DNA of 10,658 bases from Planctomycetaceae bacterium (GTDB lineage: Bacteria > Planctomycetota > Planctomycetia > Pirellulales > Lacipirellulaceae), in assembly GCA_002713555.1 (NCBI GenBank), contig PATG01000082.1, positions 80,966-91,623 on the forward strand. The letters are read 5' to 3'. A program made the translations under genes and the position numbers. The notes under the pieces were generated by a model. The model ran no database searches. It was not told the DNA's origin and worked only from the letters and a program-made list of their open reading frames with translations. Shown here piece after piece: positions 1 through 6,232 of the stretch (position 1 is its first letter; every line of letters starts with the position of its first letter).

Positions 1-904
1 GGATCAAGTTCAGCCAGGGAACTTTCACGGCAGGAAAGGCGGGCCGGTGGTATTGGGCCAGTAGCCAACGATATTTCGTACGTGATTTGGCAAGATCCGT
101 GTCGAGCCAGTTGCGTTGATCGCCAGCCAGGCTGGTTTCGGTATTGAGTGTGAGCAAGCGCACCTGGGGGCTCAGGTTGATACCATAAAAGTTTTTGTCT
201 TCAGGTGGAAAGGCAAAAACCTCATTGAACATCTTTCCGCCATCATGATTGCCACGAGAGGGGATGATGGGTAGGAGTTGTCCATCGTCGGAGACGGTTA
301 ACTCATGGTCTTCCATCCACTGCGACCAAAGTTTCAGTTTTCTGCCGTCATAAACAAAGTCGCCTCCATGGGCTAGTGCCAGGATAGGCACTCGTTCAGG
401 TTGTTGCGACTCGCGCAATAAGCGTGCCAGCATGCGGTTCATTTTTCTTCGTGCTTCTTGCCCGCTCCGCGAATCGGCGCCGAACAAGATGGCCACGGGA
501 ACATCTTCTGCAGGCGCTGTTAAAAAATAAAACTCAGGCGAAGCCTGGCCATCGCTTTCCATGATGACATGGTATTTGGTGGATGGCAGCAAGTCTTTCA
601 ACTGGGCATGATGAAAAAAGAGCTTCGGATCTTGGGTGGTGTAGGGTGCATTGCGCTGTGCGACGACCGTACGTTGATCGGTGCTACCGGCTTGACGGAT
701 GAAAACACGATGCTCGGATCCGGCGTTTGTTGTATTCCAGCAAAGCGTGGCGGTGGTTGCTGGGTTGGAGTTCCAAACCAGACGCCATTGTTTGGGGTTG
801 GTGTCTGATACCTGGGTATCTGCTTGAGCAATTTGCCCTATCCCCAGGGGGGCAAGCAGAATAGATGTAAACAGAACAGTAGTTGCGAAAAATAACTCTC
901 TCAA
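1..904 (-). CDS. Secreted purple-acid-phosphatase-like metallophosphoesterase (partial, C-terminus off the left edge)
   Basis: The reading frame is open from a TTG at 904 to the left edge, giving 301 residues. An in-frame TAA lies just upstream, so TTG is the only plausible start. AGAGG sits about 8 bases before it, and the product begins with a clean signal peptide (about residues 1-28, ending AQA). Residues 38-130 resemble the Ig/fibronectin-like N-terminal domain of purple acid phosphatases. The metallophosphatase core follows: GADSR (142-146, motif I position), GGDFVYDG (180-187), GNHD (218-221) and YHRP (285-288). The final GHxH motif would lie beyond the edge. Family knowledge says such proteins hydrolyse phosphomonoesters or diesters with a two-metal centre outside the cytoplasm; the substrate is unknown. 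It starts 21 bases after the DoxX-like gene and is probably cotranscribed with it. Motif I reads DSR rather than the common DxH, which occurs in some subfamilies. Confidence 0.88.
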   Translation of the reverse strand, partial: MRELFFATTVLFTSILLAPLGIGQIAQADTQVSDTNPKQWRLVWNSNPATTATLCWNTTNAGSEHRVFIRQAGSTDQRTVVAQRNAPYTTQDPKLFFHHAQLKDLLPSTKYHVIMESDGQASPEFYFLTAPAEDVPVAILFGADSRSGQEARRKMNRMLARLLRESQQPERVPILALAHGGDFVYDGRKLKLWSQWMEDHELTVSDDGQLLPIIPSRGNHDGGKMFNEVFAFPPEDKNFYGINLSPQVRLLTLNTETSLAGDQRNWLDTDLAKSRTKYRWLLAQYHRPAFPAVKVPWLNLI

Positions 905-925
905 CGAACGACCCTCTTCACCAAG

Positions 926-1801
926 TTATATAGGCCTCTGATTTTCTTGCCGCCATTGTAGCAGATGCAAGTAGAGGAACACAATCAGAGGAAGTGTCAT
1001 GTGGGGGACTCGTACTAGACCCATATGCCAGAAAGATATCCCCCAGACAAAGATGCGGCTGATTGCAGTGAGGGCACCCCATAGGGCCATCCAGCCAAGT
1101 ACCCAACGCGATTTTGTGGTGACACATAAAATCGCTAGTAAGATGTCGACTGCACCTATGAGGGAGAGAATATGCTCTGCATTTGTTTGTGGGAGATTTA
1201 CCCCCAAAACATTCGAGCTTGCGCCAATAAGCAGATCAATAAAATGTGGATTGAGTTGCCAGGATTCTATGCCATGAGCCAAAAAGGTAATTGCAATAGC
1301 CCAGCGCAGAAGAGTCATTGCACAGAAAGTCCTTTTTTCACTAAGGGGACGAGGCGTACGCCATGGGTCGAGCAACAGGAGACCCAGAGGGGCGGCAATC
1401 CGCGCAGACTGCGTCAGAAACGGAAAAAGTGTTACCCACTCGGCAGGCAGCAAGTCTGCTGAGAGTGGAAATCCATCGGCATTTTGCCACATGGCAATCG
1501 CTAGGACGAGTTGTAATAGTACGAGGGGGCCTAGGACCGCAGCACAAGGACGGAATAGGACACAAACGCCTGATAAGAGTGCCAGCCAGCCAAGCGTTTG
1601 CTGCAGGATCAAAGCGTTCGCTTCGTTCCAATGGAGGCCGCCAATATCGGCCGGATTGATAATCCAGTGCAGTAGAGGTGTTTCTCCAGACTGTGACAAC
1701 CATCCCCAGTTGCCAAGGCACTGCAGAGCTACCGTGAGACGCAGTGATCCCAGGATTGCCAGCCAGAGAGGGGCTGTTTCTAAACCATTTGATGATTTCA
1801 T
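926..1801 (-). CDS. DoxX-like polytopic inner-membrane protein
   Basis: This 291-residue protein is strongly hydrophobic, with about eight likely membrane segments near residues 12-29, 66-83, 87-104, 134-146, 160-178, 208-227, 231-252 and 268-283. The segment RWAIAITFLAHGIES (166-180), followed by a short amphipathic stretch and further helices, resembles DoxX/DoxD-type membrane proteins, whose molecular role is mostly unknown. The ATG at 1801 is the first possible start, because an in-frame TAA lies four codons upstream. No good Shine-Dalgarno site precedes it. A run of eight C (1830-1837) lies 29 bases upstream. The stop is 21 bases before the start of the secreted metallophosphoesterase gene, which suggests an operon and perhaps a shared envelope role. 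The DoxX assignment rests on general character, not on a catalytic motif. The coding assignment itself is secure, given its length and composition. Confidence 0.8.
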   Translation of the reverse strand: MKSSNGLETAPLWLAILGSLRLTVALQCLGNWGWLSQSGETPLLHWIINPADIGGLHWNEANALILQQTLGWLALLSGVCVLFRPCAAVLGPLVLLQLVLAIAMWQNADGFPLSADLLPAEWVTLFPFLTQSARIAAPLGLLLLDPWRTPRPLSEKRTFCAMTLLRWAIAITFLAHGIESWQLNPHFIDLLIGASSNVLGVNLPQTNAEHILSLIGAVDILLAILCVTTKSRWVLGWMALWGALTAISRIFVWGISFWHMGLVRVPHMTLPLIVFLYLHLLQWRQENQRPI

Positions 1802-2095
1802 GGGGACATTTTATTCGTTCATCTGCGGGCCCCCCCCTAACGAGAAAGATGAGGGTTCGTCAACCAGCGATGAGAACAATTTTTAAAACCCGATTGTAGC
1901 CAGCAGAAGGATTGATGGGAGTTCAAAAATACTTGAGGTGAGAGAATTTTATTCCTGACAGGGTCCTTTTCTAGGGGAATTAAGATCCGTGTTGTATCAG
2001 CCGTACCATCACGTTTCTCAGGGAGGGACTCAGGCTGACGTAGCAAAACAGACAAGGTATGCGGGCCAACGTTTTTGTATCTGGTGGGACACGCC
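1802..2095. other. Gene-free spacer upstream of the DoxX-like gene
   Basis: I see no convincing gene here. An 86-codon frame on the minus strand (1837-2097) has no signal peptide, domain or ribosome-binding site and runs into the neighbouring inverted repeat. The stretch should contain the promoter of the leftward DoxX-like/metallophosphoesterase unit, but I could not place clear -35 and -10 boxes. A homopolymer of eight C lies at 1830-1837. Confidence 0.5.
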
Positions 2096-2407
2096 ATGGG
2101 CCTGTGCCAAAGTCCGTGGCGGATCAGAGGTCGTGGCCGTAGTCACATGCAGTCGTTACTCGTAGGGCCACGCTTAGGGGGCAACGTGGTGAATAGAACA
2201 CCTGTTCCGATTGTGCCGTGGATGCAGATTGAGGCCTGGCAATCCGATTGCACGGCAGGTGGTGCCCGGACGTAGGGAAAAATGACACAAAAAAACAGCA
2301 CTTTGTTTGCGTCGTGCAACATTGTGGGCAATGCTTGCTTGGATAGATATCTATCCGCCTGTTGCCAACCCACTCTCGGTCCGCCACGGACTTTGGCACA
2401 GGCCCAT
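2096..2407. repeat. 312-bp element bounded by perfect 28-bp inverted repeats (MITE-like)
   Basis: The left arm (2096-2123, beginning ATGGGCCTGTGCCAAAG) and the right arm (2380-2407) are exact reverse complements over 28 bases. The 256-bp interior contains smaller dyads: GCAAT/ATTGC, a CCACG...CGTGG pair, and a perfect 16-bp palindrome GGATAGATATCTATCC at 2341-2356. No transposase frame is present. The size, long perfect ends and lack of coding capacity fit a non-autonomous miniature element or a dispersed hairpin repeat. I could not see a convincing target-site duplication. The element sits 39 bases before the start codon of the small Cys-rich gene, so it may carry or displace that gene's promoter. 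The inverted repeat is directly visible; its mobile nature is inferred. Confidence 0.7.
2341..2356. repeat. Perfect 16-bp palindrome
   Basis: GGATAGATATCTATCC equals its own reverse complement. It lies inside the inverted-repeat element, 23 bases from the right arm. It could be a protein-binding dyad, or part of the element's secondary structure when single-stranded. Confidence 0.75.
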
Positions 2408-2446
2408 CCTACCTGTGGAGTGTCCTAGAGCAGAGGACTCGAAGCT

Positions 2447-2725
2447 ATGAAAAACACATGTATAACATTGGCTATGGCAGTCTTGATTACGAGTGCAATT
2501 GGTTGCGGTTGCTACCGCAAACACTTTGCTGCCAAGCCCGTAACAGCGCCCGTCTACACAAGATGTGTACCCACATGTGCACCAAGTTGCAATACCTGCA
2601 ACCCATGTGGTTCGAGTGGTGGAGAGGTTACCTACGGCTATGGAGGAACTTCCAGCACCACTTATATGCCTGCAACATCAGGCGATACCCTCCCCATGAT
2701 GGCACCCGGGGGAAGTGGCAGTTAG
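2447..2725 (+). CDS. Small Cys-rich secreted protein or lipoprotein, function unknown
   Basis: This gene encodes 92 residues. AGAGGA (2432-2437) lies 9 bases before the ATG, which supports the start. Residues 1-19 form a signal sequence (Lys2, then a hydrophobic stretch) ending AIG-C20, an acceptable lipobox, so Cys20 may be lipidated. After the membrane anchor comes a basic segment (YRKH), then a cysteine cluster at 40, 44, 48, 51 and 54 (CX3CX3CX2CX2C). The tail is rich in Gly, Ser and Thr. Five closely spaced cysteines in an exported protein suggest disulfides or metal binding, but no known domain is recognised. It appears monocistronic, follows the inverted-repeat element and is trailed by a short hairpin. 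An overlapping frame (2362-2772) is longer but lacks a signal sequence or a sensible composition. Confidence 0.75.
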   Translation: MKNTCITLAMAVLITSAIGCGCYRKHFAAKPVTAPVYTRCVPTCAPSCNTCNPCGSSGGEVTYGYGGTSSTTYMPATSGDTLPMMAPGGSGS

Positions 2726-2732
2726 GGTCTCT

Positions 2733-2747
2733 AAGCCGAGTCGGCTT
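2733..2747 (+). terminator. Possible weak terminator hairpin after the small Cys-rich gene
   Basis: AAGCCGAGTCGGCTT can form a 5-bp AAGCC/GGCTT stem with a five-base loop, eight bases after the stop codon. The bases after it (TCGTGCTTTG) are only moderately T-rich, so any termination would be weak. Confidence 0.35.
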
Positions 2748-2770
2748 TCGTGCTTTGTTATTTGAGTCTT

Positions 2771-2940
2771 GATGGGTGGCTGCGAGACCTAACGGAGAAA
2801 ATCCGGCAAACGGGATCGTAGCAACCCATCAAAGTGAGGCTTGACCAGAGACGAGCTCGGTACGAGCCTGCTGAGGCCTAGTGCCGAGTTGCGCACATGG
2901 GCGGTCGTGGAAACAAGAAGAAAGCACGACTGTGGAACGC
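2771..2940 (+). ncRNA. Candidate structured RNA with three consecutive hairpins
   Basis: Hairpin 1 pairs 2771-2785 with 2816-2830: 14 pairs including one G-U, one G-A mismatch, and an inner CGGA-GAAAA-TCCG loop. Hairpin 2 pairs 2854-2863 with 2881-2890: 10 pairs including two G-U, with an inner GCCT-gctg-AGGC. Hairpin 3 pairs GCG-CACA-GTCGTG (2891-2909, with a six-base bulge) with CACGAC-TGTG-CGC (2925-2940, with a three-base bulge) around a purine-rich loop. The G-U wobbles favour transcription on the + strand. No known family motif was recognised: it is not SRP RNA, RNase P RNA, tmRNA, a tRNA or a riboswitch class I could name. It lies between the Cys-rich gene and the 3' end of lepA, so it could be an independent small RNA or a long 3' UTR. 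Confidence 0.4.
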
Positions 2941-2977
2941 TCATAGTCTTAGCCGTTCTCCCCAGGCTGGCCAGATG

Positions 2978-4792
2978 CTATTTCCTTTTGTCTTCCTCAC
3001 CCGTCTCAAGAACGGCGAGGAAGGCCTTTTGGGGGATATCGACAGAGCCTATAGATTTCATGCGCTTTTTACCCGCCTTTTGTTTCTCCCATAGTTTACG
3101 TTTGCGAGAAATATCGCCGCCATAACACTTGGCGGTGACATTTTTGCGCATAGCACTAATGGTCTCGCGGGCTATTATTCGAGTGCCAATTCCTGCCTGC
3201 AAAGCAACCTCAAACATATGGCGCGGGATTTCTTTTTTGAGTTTCTTGATCACTGCGCGGCCCCGGGATTCGGCGTCCCGTTTGTCGCAGACAATAGACA
3301 GGGCATCAATGCGATCATTTTTAACCAGAATATCCATGCGTACTAATTGACCCGACTCGTAGCCCAAAAGTTCGTAGTCCATGGTTCCATAGCCGCGCGT
3401 GACCGTTTTCAGTTTGTCATGCATGTCGTAAATGATTTCGGCGAGCGCCAACTCATAGACGATCATTGCTCGGGTGGGTGATAGGTACTCGGTGCGCACA
3501 TAGATGCCACGGCGATCGGTGCAAAGTTTCATGATACCGCCGATGTACTCAGTCGGTACAACAAAGTTGGCCCGCACAATAGGTTGCCGGAATTCCTCAA
3601 TTTCGCCACCATCCGGGACGTCTTTAGGGGTATGTATTTCCAGGACTTCACCACGTTTGGTAACAACCTCATACGTCACATTGGGTGCGGTTTGTACAAG
3701 ATCGATGTTGGCTTCCTGCTCCAAACGTTGTTGCACGATTTCCATATGCAACAGCCCCAAAAAACCACAGCGGAAACCGAATCCCAAGGCGTCGCTCGTT
3801 TCGGGTTGAAATTCAAAACTTGGGTCGTTGATCGCAAGTTTTTCAAGGGCATCACGCAACTGTTTGAAATCTTGCCCATCTGACGGATAGAGACCACAGA
3901 AAACCATGCGTTTTGGCTCTTCGTAGCCAGTGAGTACTTCGGCTGGGTTCTCTCCAGCAATGCTGATTGTGTCACCAACATGGACATGGCCCAAGGACTT
4001 AATATTACAAATGAGATAGCCCACCTGCCCGGCGGTCAACTTATCTGTGGGAACGCGTAAGGGTTCAAAATGCCCCAATTCAACCACATCGTGTGTCGTG
4101 CCCTGCTGCAGAAACTTGATTTTCTGCCCCTTCTTCACGATGCCATTCATGATTCGCACATAGGTGATGGCTCCACGGAATTCATCGTAGTGCGCATCGA
4201 AAACCATGGCCTGCAATGTGGCATGCGGATCTCCCGTTGGTGCGGGTACACGATTTATGATCGCCTCCAGTACTTCAACGCATCCTTCGCCCGTTTTTGC
4301 ACTACAGCCCAGTACTTCTTCTCCGTCAACACCTAGTGTCTGTTCCATTTCAATGCGAACTTCGTCAGGCCGTGCATGGACCAGATCAACCTTATTCATT
4401 AGGGGTACCACTGCCAGATCGTGTTCGATAGCTGCATAAGCATTGGCAACAGTTTGTGCTTCGACTCCTTGAAATGCATCGACTAATAGAACGGCACCTT
4501 CACAACAAGCCAAAGAGCGAGAAACTTCGTATTGAAAATCAACGTGCCCAGGTGTGTCAATCAAATTCAGCTCGTAAGTATTCCCCTGGTATTCGTAATG
4601 CATTGTTACTGCGCGAGCCTTGATCGTGATACCACGTTGGCGCTCGAGATCCATGTCATCAAGCAGTTGCTGTTTCATCTCACGCTCACTGACGGTACCT
4701 GTCCGCTCCATGAGGCGATCGGCCAAGGTGCTTTTACCGTGGTCGATATGAGCGACGATTGAGAAGTTGCGAATGTATTTAGGTTGGGTCAT
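2978..4792 (-). CDS. lepA: Elongation factor 4 (LepA), ribosome-associated translational GTPase
   Basis: The product has 604 residues, the usual length for LepA. All GTPase motifs are intact: AHIDHGKS (14-21), RGIT (53-56), DTPGH (79-83), NKVD (133-136) and SAK (164-166). The LepA-specific C-terminal domain ends with the family signature around residues 556-577 (CYGGDISRKRK followed by WEKQKAGKKR) and a final FLAVLE segment. A short charged tail, EEDKRK, is added. Family knowledge: LepA binds the ribosome, can promote back-translocation in vitro and affects initiation or 30S biogenesis in vivo; it acts in the cytoplasm. The ATG at 4792 matches the normal family start, although no Shine-Dalgarno site precedes it. 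It follows the ROK kinase gene by 112 bases in the same direction and converges on the small Cys-rich gene. Confidence 0.98.
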   Translation of the reverse strand: MTQPKYIRNFSIVAHIDHGKSTLADRLMERTGTVSEREMKQQLLDDMDLERQRGITIKARAVTMHYEYQGNTYELNLIDTPGHVDFQYEVSRSLACCEGAVLLVDAFQGVEAQTVANAYAAIEHDLAVVPLMNKVDLVHARPDEVRIEMEQTLGVDGEEVLGCSAKTGEGCVEVLEAIINRVPAPTGDPHATLQAMVFDAHYDEFRGAITYVRIMNGIVKKGQKIKFLQQGTTHDVVELGHFEPLRVPTDKLTAGQVGYLICNIKSLGHVHVGDTISIAGENPAEVLTGYEEPKRMVFCGLYPSDGQDFKQLRDALEKLAINDPSFEFQPETSDALGFGFRCGFLGLLHMEIVQQRLEQEANIDLVQTAPNVTYEVVTKRGEVLEIHTPKDVPDGGEIEEFRQPIVRANFVVPTEYIGGIMKLCTDRRGIYVRTEYLSPTRAMIVYELALAEIIYDMHDKLKTVTRGYGTMDYELLGYESGQLVRMDILVKNDRIDALSIVCDKRDAESRGRAVIKKLKKEIPRHMFEVALQAGIGTRIIARETISAMRKNVTAKCYGGDISRKRKLWEKQKAGKKRMKSIGSVDIPQKAFLAVLETGEEDKRK

Positions 4793-4871
4793 AAAAGATT
4801 AGCTGCAGGTGGGGATGGGTAGAACGCGGGTGCTTTGGTGAATCGTGGAAAAATCCTTAGCATTCTAAAGG

Positions 4872-4891
4872 GATACATTGTTCGATGTATC
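4872..4891 (-). terminator. Hairpin between the ROK kinase and lepA
   Basis: GATACAT and ATGTATC form a perfect 7-bp stem with a six-base loop, 13 bases after the kinase stop codon. On the minus strand it is followed only by CCTTTAG, so it is at best a weak terminator. It could instead partly attenuate read-through into lepA. Confidence 0.3.
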
Positions 4892-4904
4892 TGCGTTGAA
4901 CAGG

Positions 4905-5909
4905 CTATTTGAGCAAATCATGGTGCTCCACACGGGCCAAACCTGCAGCACCCATGTAGCCGGCATCGCCGCCTAGTTGGGCGAAATCGATTTGGAGCGT
5001 ATCGTGTAAATTTGGTAGCAGGCGGGGTCGTAATTCATCGCGAATTTTTTGCAAGAATGCTTCGCCCAGGGGATGGCCAGCACCGCCAAAAGTCATCGCA
5101 CCACCTAGCACCACACAGCCGGGATCAATCGTATGGATCAGGTTCACCAGGCCCAGGGCCAGATAACGGGCTGTCTCCATGATGATTTCTAGTGCGAATG
5201 CGTCTCCTGCTTCAGCTGCCTGGGTGAGAGCAAGAGGTGTCAGCGAATCTTCTTTCGATAATCGACTATGACGTCCATCACGAAGGCCTTCTTGTGCTCG
5301 CCGCACAACTCCATAAGATCCGCAAAATGCTTCGAGAGATCCTCTTTTATTGAGTGAATCAAGTGGGGCGTCGTCTTGCAAATCGATGAGGATGTGTCCA
5401 CATTCACCGCCGTTGCCATGGGCGCCTTCCAAGAGCATATCACCGACAATAATTCCGCCGCCAATTCCCGTGCCTAGAGTGAGCAATACCATGCTCGGGT
5501 AGGCAGTGCCTGCACCTTGCCAGTATTCACCGAATGCGGCGGCATTCGCATCGTTGGCGTAGCGTACGGGTAGACCGATCGCGTCAGAAATTCGCTGACG
5601 AATTGGAAAGTTATGCCATTCGGGCAAGTTTCCGGGAGTGAGCAGGATACCTTGTTCGAGATCCAAAGGTCCGGGTGTGGCCAATCCAATACGGGCTACA
5701 TCACTAGTACCAGCCCCCAAGTTTTGCAATTGTTGAAACAAGGCTGCAGAAACACGCTGCACCGCGTCATCGGGCCCAAGATGCGATTCGGTGGGAATCG
5801 ATCCATAGGCCTGGATGCCCCCCTTGTCATCAACAATGCCAAATTTTACATTCGTTCCGCCCACATCGATGCCGATGAACAGAGGGTGTTTCACTTCGGG
5901 TTGGGTCAT
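4905..5909 (-). CDS. ROK-family sugar kinase, probable glucokinase, with altered zinc motif
   Basis: The product has 334 residues, the usual ROK kinase length. It should transfer phosphate from ATP to glucose or a related hexose in the cytoplasm. Visible motifs are the phosphate-binding GIDVGGTN (13-20), ATPGPLD (77-83), NDANAAAFGE (119-128, catalytic Asp120), LGTGIGGG (145-152) and GECGH (168-172). The usual zinc motif CxCGxxGCxE is replaced by DSLNKRGSLE (184-193), so all three cysteine ligands are missing while the frame and flanking GSLEAF stay intact. The start at 5909 (MTQPEVKHPLF) fits the family; the frame extends 38 codons further upstream, but that extension overlaps the predicted promoter and is not conserved-looking. 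No strong Shine-Dalgarno site is seen. It is 112 bases ahead of lepA, with a hairpin in between. Substrate specificity cannot be decided from sequence alone. Confidence 0.92.
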   Translation of the reverse strand: MTQPEVKHPLFIGIDVGGTNVKFGIVDDKGGIQAYGSIPTESHLGPDDAVQRVSAALFQQLQNLGAGTSDVARIGLATPGPLDLEQGILLTPGNLPEWHNFPIRQRISDAIGLPVRYANDANAAAFGEYWQGAGTAYPSMVLLTLGTGIGGGIIVGDMLLEGAHGNGGECGHILIDLQDDAPLDSLNKRGSLEAFCGSYGVVRRAQEGLRDGRHSRLSKEDSLTPLALTQAAEAGDAFALEIIMETARYLALGLVNLIHTIDPGCVVLGGAMTFGGAGHPLGEAFLQKIRDELRPRLLPNLHDTLQIDFAQLGGDAGYMGAAGLARVEHHDLLK

Positions 5910-6232
5910 GATTGATTCTTGTGGGGAGAAAGTCACGCTCGAGGGTATTCGCCACGAAATGAGTAGGGCGCATCGTGGGCCTGGCAAGCCAAACAGTATA
6001 GAAGTCGTAATCAGACGCTGCAATTCTTATCGGGGACAACCTTGGCTGGTAGGGAGAGTTTCAAGCCCCGCAGTGTCAGTAAACGACCCTTTTCGAAGGA
6101 GTTATCAGGACTTTCAATACTTGCGAACCCATTGGAACGATCCCTGCTCGCGGTGTTTTAGCGACTCTGCCAAAATGTAGGCAGTACACCCATCGAATAT
6201 CAGACCTTGGTGATTGGGGCCGACCCCGAAAG
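5910..6232. other. Spacer between the CinA/NadD-like fusion and the ROK kinase
   Basis: These 323 bases hold the kinase promoter and leader. Closer to the fusion gene are two short GC dyads, GGGG-ccga-CCCC (6216-6227) and CTGCC...GGCAG (6167-6184). Neither is followed by a T-run on the minus strand, so I do not call a terminator. No small gene is supported. Confidence 0.5.
5995..6023 (-). promoter_or_regulatory. Sigma-70-type promoter of the ROK kinase gene
   Basis: Read on the minus strand, TTGCAG (6018-6023) and TATACT (5995-6000) are separated by exactly 17 bases. TATACT matches the -10 consensus at five of six positions and TTGCAG matches the -35 at about three to four. Transcription would start near 5988, leaving a leader of about 80 bases before the ATG at 5909. 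The position also argues against the longer kinase reading frame, which starts inside the -35 box. Confidence 0.55.

Noticed and set aside
1837..2097. 86-codon minus-strand frame in the spacer upstream of the DoxX-like gene
   Set aside because: No ribosome-binding site, no domain or signal character, and its start lies at the edge of the inverted-repeat element.
2124..2399. 91-codon minus-strand frame spanning the inverted-repeat element
   Set aside because: It begins inside one repeat arm and has the irregular Cys/Pro/Ser composition of non-coding DNA; I could not match it to a transposase. Recheck if the element proves to be repeated with this frame preserved.
2362..2772. 136-codon frame overlapping the small Cys-rich gene
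   Set aside because: The shorter overlapping frame has a signal peptide, a lipobox and a better ribosome-binding site; the longer one begins inside the repeat arm.
2771..2940. Known RNA classes (hammerhead, SRP RNA, tmRNA, RNase P, group I or II intron pieces, common riboswitches)
   Set aside because: The invariant core sequences I know for these classes are absent, so the stretch is reported only as an unassigned structured RNA candidate.
4782..5909. Shared first 11 bases of lepA and the ROK kinase (both proteins begin MTQP)
   Set aside because: The match ends immediately afterwards and upstream sequences differ, so coincidence is the simplest explanation.
5910..6023. N-terminal extension of the ROK kinase by 38 codons
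   Set aside because: It would start within the predicted -35 box and adds residues ahead of the normal GIDVGGTN-proximal start of the family.
6216..6227. GGGG/CCCC dyad after the fusion gene as a terminator
   Set aside because: Only four pairs and no T-run on the minus strand.
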